A stretch of 64,000 nucleotides of DNA from Trichococcus patagoniensis. GTDB lineage: Bacteria; Bacillota; Bacilli; Lactobacillales; Aerococcaceae. The stretch lies in the NCBI RefSeq assembly GCF_003051085.1, contig NZ_QAOM01000008.1:94292-158291 (forward strand), written 5' to 3'. A program made the translations under genes and the position numbers. Below are positions 43,711 through 52,128 of the stretch, one piece after another (position 1 is the stretch's first letter; each line of letters opens with the position of its first letter). The notes beneath the pieces are model-generated. The model did no database searches. It was not told the origin of the DNA and saw nothing but the letters and a program-made list of their open reading frames with translations.

Positions 43711-44430
43711 ATGATTTATGAATTCAGGATTGCTGTTCGCGACATCGGCGTGCCTATATGGCGGGATATCCAGGTGAACAGCGATGAGACTTTTTACGAC
43801 TTCAACAGCATCATCCAGGCAGCCTTCAGTTGGAGCGGATTTTTCGAACACCGTTTTGAAATCACGCGCTCCGGCGGCACAGACCTCCTTCCCATCATCA
43901 TCGAGGAGACGCCTTTGGACATCGTGGAAGATTATACGGACGAAAGCGACTTCGGGGAATATTACGATGAGAACCGTGAAGAAGTGAATGAACTCGAAGA
44001 AACTGATTACGACAATTACGATGAAAACGACAGCGCGGAAAATGAAGACCAAACGCTGCAGAAATATTTCACTGACATCGATGATGCAGCTACCTACATC
44101 TATTTCACGGATGCCGTCATAGAAGTGGATATTCAACTCAAGGAAATGGTTGCGCCTCGAGAAGATTGCAGCTATCCGATTTGTGTAGCCGCGGAAAACG
44201 CCAGCCCCGATGAAATGGAGGACCGCACCACGATTCTGCAGAATCGGGATAAATTGAAACTGACGGACACACAAGATTTGATCCGTTTGATCAACTTTGC
44301 ATTATCTCAGTTGGGCGACTCCGATATTTTCGACACGGAATATGAAGACTTTGGGTCAGAATATGCGATCGATACAAGCTGGGATGATGCGTTGCCTGAT
44401 GATACGGAAGATTCGCCCCCCGAATATTGA
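43711..44430 (+). CDS. Plasmid pRiA4b ORF-3-like protein
   Basis: A 239-residue, very acidic protein of the pRiA4b ORF-3-like family (PF07929). YEFRIAVRDIGVPIWRDIQVNSDETFYDFNSIIQAAFSWSGFFEHRFEI is the family's characteristic opening (I-x-P-x-x-W-R, F..LH..I..AF.W...H...F). A highly acidic insertion, YTDESDFGEYYDENREEVNE and on, occupies about 75-125. This family is carried by plasmids and chromosomes and has no known function. ATG at 43711 with ATAGGAG. Single-gene unit with its own promoter and terminator. Confidence 0.82.
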   Translation: MIYEFRIAVRDIGVPIWRDIQVNSDETFYDFNSIIQAAFSWSGFFEHRFEITRSGGTDLLPIIIEETPLDIVEDYTDESDFGEYYDENREEVNELEETDYDNYDENDSAENEDQTLQKYFTDIDDAATYIYFTDAVIEVDIQLKEMVAPREDCSYPICVAAENASPDEMEDRTTILQNRDKLKLTDTQDLIRLINFALSQLGDSDIFDTEYEDFGSEYAIDTSWDDALPDDTEDSPPEY

Positions 44431-44443
44431 AAGTTCAAAAAAT

Positions 44444-44480
44444 TACAGCAGGCCCTTTTTTATGGGTGGCCTGCTGTTTC
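44444..44480 (+). terminator. Terminator of the pRiA4b-like gene
   Basis: ACAGCAGGCC pairs with GGCCTGCTGT, followed by TTTCTG. Confidence 0.8.
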
Positions 44481-44679
44481 TGTGTCAATTGCTATTTTAT
44501 GCGCGCTTTATTTTAAACAATACATTTGCCCGGTCATACTTTCTTAACAAAAGAATCGTCATTCCGAAACAAATGCATCATAAATCTGTGTTATGATGTC
44601 CATTGAATGCTCCTGAACAACAAAAGCAGTTTCATTGCAACGGTTGTTCTGAGTAAATTGACATGCAAGGGGGATTTGT

Positions 44680-45648
44680 ATGACCTACCCGATCATCATC
44701 GTTTTTCTTCTTGTCCTGACGTTTGTCCATATCATAAAAAAACGCAACGGCAAGGAATCCATTTTTCCATTCACATCAGTATTTCTCGGCGTGCTATTCG
44801 GATACCTGCAGCAGGCTACTGCTATCGGCAGCATCATCGGCATTCCTGACCTTGGCTTTTACCTTTCGGTCGCATTTTTAGGCCTTGCCACTCTCAAGGT
44901 CCTGGTTGGAAAAAGCAAGCAGAAACGCGAAGCGAATGCCCGATTCCGCAGCGGCGTATCCGGCTTGATTCTGGGGACCGGTTTCCTCTATCTGCACACC
45001 CAAACAGCCAGCGATCAATTCATAGCTGCCAGAACAGGCGTTTCTGATTTGACACTCTATTTGGCTATCGGTTGCTACACTCTGGCGGCCTTGTCCTTTT
45101 CAGCCAATCTGAACAAACTCCTGAAGAAGCAAGGCACGCATTTCAGAAACGGCGTGCTCGGCGCACTGTTCGGCACATTATTTCTTTTTCTGGATACGCA
45201 AACGGTGGCCGGCGACTTTTTGGCGAACACCACCGGGCAGAACGGCCTGCTTTTGTATGCCGCACTCGCCAGTTATGCGATTGCTGTCTTCAGTATTCTT
45301 ATGGAGGGCAACAAACGCTTGAAACTGGCCAGCGGCAACACCAAACGGGCGATCCTGTGCGCAGGTTTGGGGGCACTGTTTAGATACATCCATCTCCGGA
45401 CAACGCTGGATGACCTTTTGGGTGTTTCCGGGTGGATGGGCACCCTTTCGTTCGGTCTCTTCATCGCAGCCGCAATCTTCCTGGCGCTGGATCTGTTCAA
45501 ATCGGGCAAATTCCAAAACAAAAAAAAGCCCGCCAAGCAGAATGCCAAACAAACGAAAGCTGTCTTCACCTCGGATCAGCCAGCAATCGAGAATGCGGAA
45601 ACAAACGGCCTCTCGCGGAGTGAATACAGACGAAAACAAAACACGTAA
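44680..45648 (+). CDS. Four-repeat membrane protein of unknown function
   Basis: A 322-residue integral membrane protein I do not recognise. After an N-terminal helix it contains four tandem repeats (about 31-77, 89-146, 155-211, 221-273). The shared pattern is G-x-x-x-G-x-L-F-x-[YF]-L-x-x-x-T-A-x-x-x, a short G-containing turn, then L-x-L-Y-x-A-I-x-x-Y-x-L-A-x-L. Repeats 2 and 3 are most alike (GFLYLHTQTASDQF and LFLFLDTQTVAGDF). Each repeat gives two hydrophobic segments. The tail (about 274-322) is Lys/Gln-rich. RBS AAGGGGG precedes the ATG at 44680. It is between terminators, hence monocistronic. Confidence 0.75.
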   Translation: MTYPIIIVFLLVLTFVHIIKKRNGKESIFPFTSVFLGVLFGYLQQATAIGSIIGIPDLGFYLSVAFLGLATLKVLVGKSKQKREANARFRSGVSGLILGTGFLYLHTQTASDQFIAARTGVSDLTLYLAIGCYTLAALSFSANLNKLLKKQGTHFRNGVLGALFGTLFLFLDTQTVAGDFLANTTGQNGLLLYAALASYAIAVFSILMEGNKRLKLASGNTKRAILCAGLGALFRYIHLRTTLDDLLGVSGWMGTLSFGLFIAAAIFLALDLFKSGKFQNKKKPAKQNAKQTKAVFTSDQPAIENAETNGLSRSEYRRKQNT

Positions 45649-45677
45649 ACTCCCAAATCATTACCTTCCTAAACGAA

Positions 45678-45721
45678 AAAAGCAACGAACTCTCATCAAT
45701 AAGAGCGTTCGTTGCTTTTTT
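45678..45721. terminator. Bidirectional terminator
   Basis: AAAAAAGCAACGAAC pairs with GTTCGTTGCTTTTTT between convergent genes; the inner CTC/GAG strengthens it. Confidence 0.9.
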
Positions 45722-45951
45722 CAATCCTCATCCTTGATGTCGGGATCTTCCGGAAGCGGTGTATTCAAATAGGCCTCCAATTCGTGTTTGTACTTTTCCC
45801 TTTGTTCAATGAAAAAATTGAACTGATCGCGGTTCAGCAGTATGTCATCATCCACGCAAATTGTACGGATTTGGCGCTCGCGGATCAAACGCTGGATTTC
45901 GCTGATCGGCACTTCCAGATAATCGGCCGTTTCTTGAATATTCAGATACAT
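45721..45951 (-). CDS. Excisionase-like helix-turn-helix protein
   Basis: A 76-residue protein: MYLNIQETADYLEVPISEIQRLIRERQIRTICVDDDILLNRDQFNFFIEQREKYKHELEAYL and an acidic tail. The first 50 residues match the MerR-like excisionase HTH (xxTxxEAAxYLxVSxxTVxRLIxxGxIxxxxxGxxxxI). Such small proteins act as excision directionality factors or repressors. The ATG at 45951 has GGAAGG upstream; the longer frame to 46089 runs into the next gene. It lies 76 bp downstream of the proteasome-like gene on the same strand and may share its transcript. Confidence 0.72.
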   Translation of the reverse strand: MYLNIQETADYLEVPISEIQRLIRERQIRTICVDDDILLNRDQFNFFIEQREKYKHELEAYLNTPLPEDPDIKDED

Positions 45952-46027
45952 AATAACACCTTCCATATAGCTCATTTCATTCATTTTACACCAATTCCGG
46001 AAATTTTGGGAAAAATTTTCTGCCCAA

Positions 46028-47284
46028 TCAGCGTAGGCGATTGATGTCGGGATTGAAGGAGTTTTTCCGCTTGACCCAGACCGGACCATCCCCTTTCGTG
46101 ATCAGGAGCACATCGATCGGCCCGCCGACCGTTTCCATCGAAAAGGAGATTTTCCCTTTGAAGGACGTGATATTGACCAGCGTTTCCGCTATCAGAGCAA
46201 GTTCCTCCTTCGGCATCGAATCGATCGTCATCAATACGGGGGTCAAATGCCGTTCCTGCTTCATATTGTCGAAGGCATTCAGACCAGATTCGATCAGCGT
46301 CGCCTTCAGTTTGTTGATTTCCGGAGCATCGCTTTCCTTCAGTAACTTTTTCTCGGTCAGTTCCGAAATAAGTTTTTCGAGTGTGGCGCGGAGCAATTCC
46401 CCAAGGTCGGCCTCCAAATCCGGCGCTATGCCGTTTATGACCGTATGGACCATGTCCTGTTGCGCAAACGGGACAATAGCCGAAGAACATCTGTCTTCAG
46501 CAAAATCGTTCATCACAATCTGGCGTACATTCAGCCGTTTCTTAATCACTTTATCGATGACACCAGATATGTCGTACTGATAGATGCTGGGGAACAGCTC
46601 ATCGAAGCCGAAGCCGGCAATCACCAGTCCGGAATAGGTGTCGGGATAGTAACTGTCGCTGTATACATAATTCCGCACGATTTTATAAAGATCCGGCTTA
46701 AATTTATCATAGAGGTTTAAACCCAGGAACACGGTATCGAAAAGCTCCTTAAAAACCTCATCCAGCTTCTCTCCGTAACGATCGGAGAAAATTTTGATCG
46801 GCGCCTTTTTGGTGATGCTCTTCATTTTTTCGCTTTCTTTCAGCAAGGCGGGAATCTTTTCCTCGACAGCTTTTTGGTAATCCGCCAGAGTGAAAGCGCC
46901 GGGTGACGGTACATAAGTCGTATTCTCCAAAATATTGCAGACATTTTCCGCATACCCGATGATGAGCACTTCTGTGTAGATCGAAGAGTAGATTTCATCC
47001 ACGCTCTCAAGATAATTGAAGAATTCGGTACAGTAATCCCCGACCGCATCCAACGGTCGAGCCCCTATTTTCTGATGGAAGCCTTTCACGATGATCTCCC
47101 AGGGGATTCCCATGAATTGAACATTGCCGAACATCATGATGCCGATCGAATGGCTCGGCCCGAGAGAAAAAATCTTATTGCCGGAATTGAATATTTTCAT
47201 TTGTTCGCTGTTCCCCATCGTCAGAGCAGAATCCGCCGCCAGCACCAATCCGTTCGCGTTCAATACCCCTACCTCTGCCGTCAT
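46028..47284 (-). CDS. Proteasome-like Ntn-hydrolase candidate
   Basis: A 418-residue protein of unrecorded family to me. It begins MTAEVGVLNANGLVLAADSALTMGNSEQMKIFNSGNKIFSLG. Removing Met gives Thr1, Gly at 5, Asp17 in AADS and a Lys-Ile at 36-37 before FSLG. This is the layout of proteasome beta subunits and HslV (Thr1, Asp17, Lys33), followed by a hydrophobic SIGIMMFGNVQFMG strand. Beyond residue ~100 it is mostly helical and unique, and it ends with a beta-like KGKISFSMETVGGPIDVLLITKGDGPVWVKR. GAGGAAACGCC places the ATG firmly, so the N-terminal Thr is real. Peptidase activity is inference; function is unknown. Confidence 0.6.
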   Translation of the reverse strand: MTAEVGVLNANGLVLAADSALTMGNSEQMKIFNSGNKIFSLGPSHSIGIMMFGNVQFMGIPWEIIVKGFHQKIGARPLDAVGDYCTEFFNYLESVDEIYSSIYTEVLIIGYAENVCNILENTTYVPSPGAFTLADYQKAVEEKIPALLKESEKMKSITKKAPIKIFSDRYGEKLDEVFKELFDTVFLGLNLYDKFKPDLYKIVRNYVYSDSYYPDTYSGLVIAGFGFDELFPSIYQYDISGVIDKVIKKRLNVRQIVMNDFAEDRCSSAIVPFAQQDMVHTVINGIAPDLEADLGELLRATLEKLISELTEKKLLKESDAPEINKLKATLIESGLNAFDNMKQERHLTPVLMTIDSMPKEELALIAETLVNITSFKGKISFSMETVGGPIDVLLITKGDGPVWVKRKNSFNPDINRLR

Positions 47285-47413
47285 GGCGTTTCCTCGCTTT
47301 CTTTACAAACCCGCCTTGAAAAAGCGCTTCCTTTCCTTCATTATAGCCTTCCATACACCTTTTCTCAAAATATTACGGGCGCGATTCACTTAGAATAACG
47401 CATGGAGAGAACA

Positions 47414-47456
47414 AAAAAGACCAGTCACCATTAAAGAACGGTAACTGGTCCAAAAT
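47414..47456 (-). terminator. nifJ terminator
   Basis: On the minus strand GGACCAGTTACC pairs with GGTGACTGGTC, followed by six T's. It lies just after the nifJ stop codon. Confidence 0.9.
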
Positions 47457-47459
47457 AAG

Positions 47460-50400
47460 TTAGTCGGTATAGGATTCCAATCGTGCATAGGATTGGTAAC
47501 GGTCTTTAGCAGCTAAGAGGCTTTCGTCGAAGATCGCCTGTACATGCTCAGCATCATACTGGTTATACAACGAAGAGTAGCGGACTTCTTCCATCAGGAA
47601 ATCCTGGAAACGTTCAAACTGCGGTTCTTTGGAATCCAATTTGAATGGGTTTTTCCCTTTCAGTTTGTTTTCAGGGTGGAAGCGGTAAAGGTGCCAATAA
47701 CCGACATCCACTGCATCTTTTTCGTGTTCCTGCGATACGGTCAACCCGCACTTGATGCCGTGGCTGATGCAAGGCGAGTAGGCGATGACGATGGAAGGGC
47801 CGTCGTAGGCTTCCGCCTCGGAGATGACTTTCAAGGTATGCCGAGGATTCGCACCCATCGCTATCTGGGCGACATAGACGTACCCGTAATTCATCATCAT
47901 CATGCCCAAGTCTTTCTTGCGGACGGATTTGCCGCCGGAAGCGAACTCAGCGATGGCACCCAGGTTCGATGATTTCGAAACCTGTCCGCCTGTGTTGGAA
48001 TAGACTTCGGTATCCAGCACGAGGATATTCACATCTTCCCCGCTTGCTAGAACGTGGTCGATCCCGCCGAAGCCGATATCATACGCCCAGCCGTCGCCGC
48101 CGATCATCCAAGTGGAACGCTTCATCAGATAGTCCTTATAGCCAAGCAGATCGTTTACCGCTTGTTTGATTTTCTGATCCGTTGTTTCCGCAGTTTCCAA
48201 AGCTTTGATGTACGCTTCGGCTAATTTGCGGGCACTGTTTTTGTCGTTGAATCCCTCAGTCCAGGCTGTAGCAGCAGTTCTGAGCGAATCGTCGATTTGC
48301 AGGGTCAAGAGCTCCCCTGTCAATGCCAGCGTCCGTTGGCGCAGTTGTTTCGTCGCATGGTGCATCCCTAGGCCGAATTCCGCATTATCCTCCAATAAGG
48401 AGTTTGCCCAAGACGGTCCGCAGCCGGATTCATTTGTCGTATACGGTGTGGAAGGAGCAGAGCCCCCGTAGATGGACGAGCAGCCCGTCGCATTCGCGAT
48501 CTGCATGCGATCGCCCACCACTTGGGTGACCAATTTGATGTATGGCGTTTCGCCGCAGCCGGCGCAGGCGCCTGAAAATTCGAACAACGGTTTTTCGAAT
48601 TGGCTGCCTTTCACCGTGCTGATGCCGACAGGATTTTGCTTGTGCGGCAGACGGATCATGTAATCCCAGTTATTGTTTTCCTCCAGATGATCCTCGCGGT
48701 TTTTCATCTCGATCGCTTTTTTGCGGGCAGGACAGGTCAAGACGCAGATGCCGCAGCCCGTGCAGTCGGCAGCGGACACTTGAATGCGGTATTTGTAGTC
48801 TTTGTATGGGCGCATCCCATCCAGGAATTCCACGCCTTCAGGGGCATGGGCTGCTTCGTCTTCGGTGGCCAGGAACGGTCGGATAGCGGCATGCGGACAA
48901 ACGAAGGAGCATTGATTGCACTGGATGCATTCCTCAGGGTTCCAGATCGGGATCTGGACGGCGATTTCGCGTTTTTCGTATTGCGTCGTCCCCTGTGGGA
49001 AAGTCCCGTCAGCCCGGTCCAAAAAGGCGCTGACAGGCAATTGGTTGCCTTCCATCCGCTCCATCATATTGGCGATGTTGCGGACAAAATCCGGTTCATC
49101 CCCCAATACTTCCGGCTCATCTTGCGCATCCTTCCAGCTATCCGGAATACTGATTTTTTGGACACCTTCCATGCCGGCGTCGATCGCTTGCTCGTTCATG
49201 GAAATGATTGCTTCGCCTTTGTGCCCGTATGATTTGCGGGCCGCGTCTTTCATGTACTGCATTGCCTCTTCAGCAGGTATGACCGGCAGGATTTTGAAGA
49301 AAGCCGCTTGACAGATCGTGTTGATCCGTCCTCCCAGCCCGATTTCCTTGGCGAGGTTGATGGCGTCGATCATATAGAAGTCAATCTTGTTTTCTGCGAT
49401 GTACCGCTTCATCTTGGCAGGCAAACGCGTTTCAAGATCCTCGGCGCGCCAATTGGTGTTCAACAGGAACGCGCCGCCCGGTTTCAGGTTCTTCAGCATG
49501 TCGTATTTTTTTACATAGGCATGGTTGTGGCAAGCCACAAAATCAGCCTTTTCGATCAGATAAGGCTCATGGATCGGTTCCTTGCCGAAGCGCAGATCGG
49601 AAATCGTTACGCCCCCCGATTTTTTCGAATCGTAGGAAAAATAAGCCTGAACATGCATATCGGTATGGTCCCCGATGATTTTGATCGAATTTTTGTTGGC
49701 ACCGACCGTCCCGTCGGAACCGAATCCCCAGAACTGTGCTTCGAATGTGCCTTCCTTGCGGACGTCGATCTGTTCATCAATCGCAAGCGACAAGTGTGTG
49801 ACATCATCGTTGATGCCGATCGTGAATGGATGCTTCGGTTCCTCTTGCTTCAGGTTTTTATAGACTGCGAACAGCTGCTCCGGTGTTGTGTCCTTTGAAC
49901 CCAAGCCATAACGGCCGCCGATGATCATCGGACGGTCAAGGCGATTGTTGAAGGCCGCTACGACATCCAAAAAGAGCGGTTCGCCGATGGAGCCGGCTTC
50001 TTTCGTGCGGTCGAGAACCGCAATCCGTTTTACGGAGTCCGGTAAAGCCTTCATAAAGTGCCCGACGCTGAATGGTCGGTAAAGATGCACATTGAGGACA
50101 CCCACTTTTTCCCCTAACCGATTCAGGTAATCCGCCGTTTCGCAGGCTGTTTCATACACGGAGCCCATGCAGATGATGACCCGCTCGGCATCCGTAGCAC
50201 CGTAATAATTGAACAGGCGGTAGTCCCGGCCGGTCAATTGGTTCATTTTTTCCATGTAGCCTTCGACAATTCCCGGAACAGCATCATAATACCTGTTCGC
50301 GGCTTCCTTGGTCTGGAAAAAGACGTCGGGATTCTGAGCCGTTCCACGCAATGTCGGATGGTTCGGGCTAAGGCTGCGGTCACGGAACGCTTTCAAAGCA

Positions 50401-50999
50401 TCCTGATCCAGCATTTCCGCTAGGTCGTCATACGATTGAACCTCGATTTTTTGGATTTCATGCGAAGTCCGGAATCCGTCAAAGAAATGCAGAAACGGCA
50501 CGCGACCTTTAATAGCCGCCAAATGGGCTACACCTGCCAAATCCGCCGCTTCCTGTACACTGGAGGATACCAATAAAGCATAGCCCGTCTGTCTGCAGGC
50601 CATCACGTCCGAGTGGTCGCCGAAGATGGAAAGCGCATGGCCCCCCAGCGCACGAGCGGCAACATGGATGACGGAGGGCAACAGTTGCCCGGCCATTTTG
50701 TATAGGTCGGGTATCATCAGCAACAATCCTTGCGATGAGGTATAGGAACACGCCAAAGCGCCAGCTTGCAGCGCTCCGTGAACAGTGCCCGCTGCTCCGG
50801 CCTCGGATTGCATTTGGGTGACTTTCACGGTTTGGCCAAAGATGTTCTTGCGGCCCTCCTGAGACCAATGATCGACAGCATCGGCCATCGGGGAAGAGGG
50901 TGTAATGGGATAAATCCCGGAAATTTCTGTAAAAGCGTAAGATGTATAGGCTGCGGCAGTATTGCCATCGACAGTCATATACATTTTCTCGTTGGACAT
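47460..50999 (-). CDS. nifJ: Pyruvate:ferredoxin (flavodoxin) oxidoreductase
   Basis: A 1179-residue single-chain PFOR converting pyruvate and CoA to acetyl-CoA, CO2 and reduced ferredoxin or flavodoxin. The N-terminal TPP pyrimidine domain has DGNTAAAYTSYAFTEISGIYPITPSSPMADAVDHW. Domain III has GFGSDGTVGANKNSIKIIG. Two [4Fe-4S] sites are in IPIWNPEECIQCNQCSFVCPHAAIRP and ADCTGCGICVLTCPARKKA. The C-terminal TPP domain has GACAGCGETPYIKL, GGDGWAYDIGFGGIDHVLASGEDVNILVLDTEVYSNTGGQ and the Cys in YSPCISHGIKCG. Complete length. Suits an anaerobe or facultative anaerobe. GAGAGAAGGA precedes the ATG. Confidence 0.97.
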   Translation of the reverse strand: MSNEKMYMTVDGNTAAAYTSYAFTEISGIYPITPSSPMADAVDHWSQEGRKNIFGQTVKVTQMQSEAGAAGTVHGALQAGALACSYTSSQGLLLMIPDLYKMAGQLLPSVIHVAARALGGHALSIFGDHSDVMACRQTGYALLVSSSVQEAADLAGVAHLAAIKGRVPFLHFFDGFRTSHEIQKIEVQSYDDLAEMLDQDALKAFRDRSLSPNHPTLRGTAQNPDVFFQTKEAANRYYDAVPGIVEGYMEKMNQLTGRDYRLFNYYGATDAERVIICMGSVYETACETADYLNRLGEKVGVLNVHLYRPFSVGHFMKALPDSVKRIAVLDRTKEAGSIGEPLFLDVVAAFNNRLDRPMIIGGRYGLGSKDTTPEQLFAVYKNLKQEEPKHPFTIGINDDVTHLSLAIDEQIDVRKEGTFEAQFWGFGSDGTVGANKNSIKIIGDHTDMHVQAYFSYDSKKSGGVTISDLRFGKEPIHEPYLIEKADFVACHNHAYVKKYDMLKNLKPGGAFLLNTNWRAEDLETRLPAKMKRYIAENKIDFYMIDAINLAKEIGLGGRINTICQAAFFKILPVIPAEEAMQYMKDAARKSYGHKGEAIISMNEQAIDAGMEGVQKISIPDSWKDAQDEPEVLGDEPDFVRNIANMMERMEGNQLPVSAFLDRADGTFPQGTTQYEKREIAVQIPIWNPEECIQCNQCSFVCPHAAIRPFLATEDEAAHAPEGVEFLDGMRPYKDYKYRIQVSAADCTGCGICVLTCPARKKAIEMKNREDHLEENNNWDYMIRLPHKQNPVGISTVKGSQFEKPLFEFSGACAGCGETPYIKLVTQVVGDRMQIANATGCSSIYGGSAPSTPYTTNESGCGPSWANSLLEDNAEFGLGMHHATKQLRQRTLALTGELLTLQIDDSLRTAATAWTEGFNDKNSARKLAEAYIKALETAETTDQKIKQAVNDLLGYKDYLMKRSTWMIGGDGWAYDIGFGGIDHVLASGEDVNILVLDTEVYSNTGGQVSKSSNLGAIAEFASGGKSVRKKDLGMMMMNYGYVYVAQIAMGANPRHTLKVISEAEAYDGPSIVIAYSPCISHGIKCGLTVSQEHEKDAVDVGYWHLYRFHPENKLKGKNPFKLDSKEPQFERFQDFLMEEVRYSSLYNQYDAEHVQAIFDESLLAAKDRYQSYARLESYTD

Positions 51000-51232
51000 A
51001 AAGGATTCCTTCTCTCAAATCGTATAGTTCACATACAGCGGGTTGTTTTTCTGATATTATTCGACAAAAAGTCTCAGAAAATGACGAGCTGATGCATTTG
51101 CATGATTTCATTATAGCAAAATAGTAAGTGCTCCGGTACACAAAGAAAGGCATTTATTCCCGAATTTCCCCAAAGCTTAAGTTTCTTTATGTATTCATCA
51201 TCTTTTTCATTTGGCATTATCCATGAAATTTT

Positions 51233-52027
51233 TCATTCCAACGCTGGCGGGTTGAGAATAGGAATTTGCCTTCTGACGGATGCAACGCGTTCGAGATCCA
51301 CTGTTACAATCGCCATTTCTTCCTCAAAACCAAGTTGGGCCAGAACGCTTCCCCATGGATCCGCAACAAGCGAATGGCCGTACGCATGGTAACTGAAATC
51401 GAGGTCGCGGGCGGGACTGACCCCCACCATGAACAGCTGGTTGTCGACCGCGCGCGCCCGGAACAGCAATTCCCAATGCGCCGGGCCGGTCGTTATGTTG
51501 AACGCTCCAGGCACAATGCAGACAAGGGCCCCTTGTTTTTGGAGCAGTTCCCAGTCGCTTTGGAAACGGATGTCAAAACAGATACCCAAGCCGAACAGGC
51601 CGAATTCGGTCTGGAACACGCCCAGTCCGTCCCCAGCAGTCAACGTATCGGATTCCTTGAACGCTTGTCCGCCGTCGACCTGGATATCGAATAAATGGGT
51701 TTTGCTGTAGTCGAGGATCTCCTTGCCTTGCCGATCGAACGTATAGCTTGTGTTGTATATTTTATTTTCCTTGATCTGGGGAATCGATCCGCCGACCACA
51801 TAGATGGCATGTTCTTTCGCCATCTCCGCGAGCCTTCTGTAGGTTGCCCCGCCCTTCGGCTCAGCGTATTCTCTGAAATAGGCGTTATCATACGGACAAT
51901 TGAACATTTCCGGGAGCACCGCCATATCCGCTCCACCACATGCCGCTTTCTTGACCAATTCCTCTGCACGTTTTAGGTTTGTTTCCTTATCCGCTGTGAC
52001 CATCATCTGAAGCAAGGCTATTTCCAT
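51233..52027 (-). CDS. Nitrilase-family carbon-nitrogen hydrolase (omega-amidase-like)
   Basis: A 264-residue amidase with the complete nitrilase triad: Glu40 (VLPEMFNCPY), Lys109 (DYSKTHLFD) and Cys150 (LGICFDIRF). These sequences are closest to omega-amidase/NIT2, which deamidates alpha-ketoglutaramate and alpha-ketosuccinamate, but other substrates cannot be excluded. The ATG at 52027 has GGAAGG 7-8 bases upstream; a start at 52054 has not. It faces the LDT gene across a 100-bp gap with a terminator and is probably monocistronic. Confidence 0.9.
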   Translation of the reverse strand: MEIALLQMMVTADKETNLKRAEELVKKAACGGADMAVLPEMFNCPYDNAYFREYAEPKGGATYRRLAEMAKEHAIYVVGGSIPQIKENKIYNTSYTFDRQGKEILDYSKTHLFDIQVDGGQAFKESDTLTAGDGLGVFQTEFGLFGLGICFDIRFQSDWELLQKQGALVCIVPGAFNITTGPAHWELLFRARAVDNQLFMVGVSPARDLDFSYHAYGHSLVADPWGSVLAQLGFEEEMAIVTVDLERVASVRRQIPILNPPALE

Positions 52028-52085
52028 CCCAATCACCTTCCTGTTCGTTTTCATAAGTATAACGTTTTACTGATGAAGTGTCACA

Positions 52086-52122
52086 AAAAGCAGGGACGCC
52101 TGAGTGTGGCCGTCCCTGCTTT
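52086..52122 (-). terminator. Terminator of the L,D-transpeptidase gene
   Basis: AAAAGCAGGGACG pairs with CGTCCCTGCTTTT just after the stop codon at 52129. Confidence 0.88.
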
Positions 52123-52128
52123 TCGATT

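Noticed and set aside
48600..49232. 210-codon frame opposite nifJ
   Set aside because: It is the antisense shadow of the pyruvate oxidoreductase coding sequence and has no RBS or recognisable domain.
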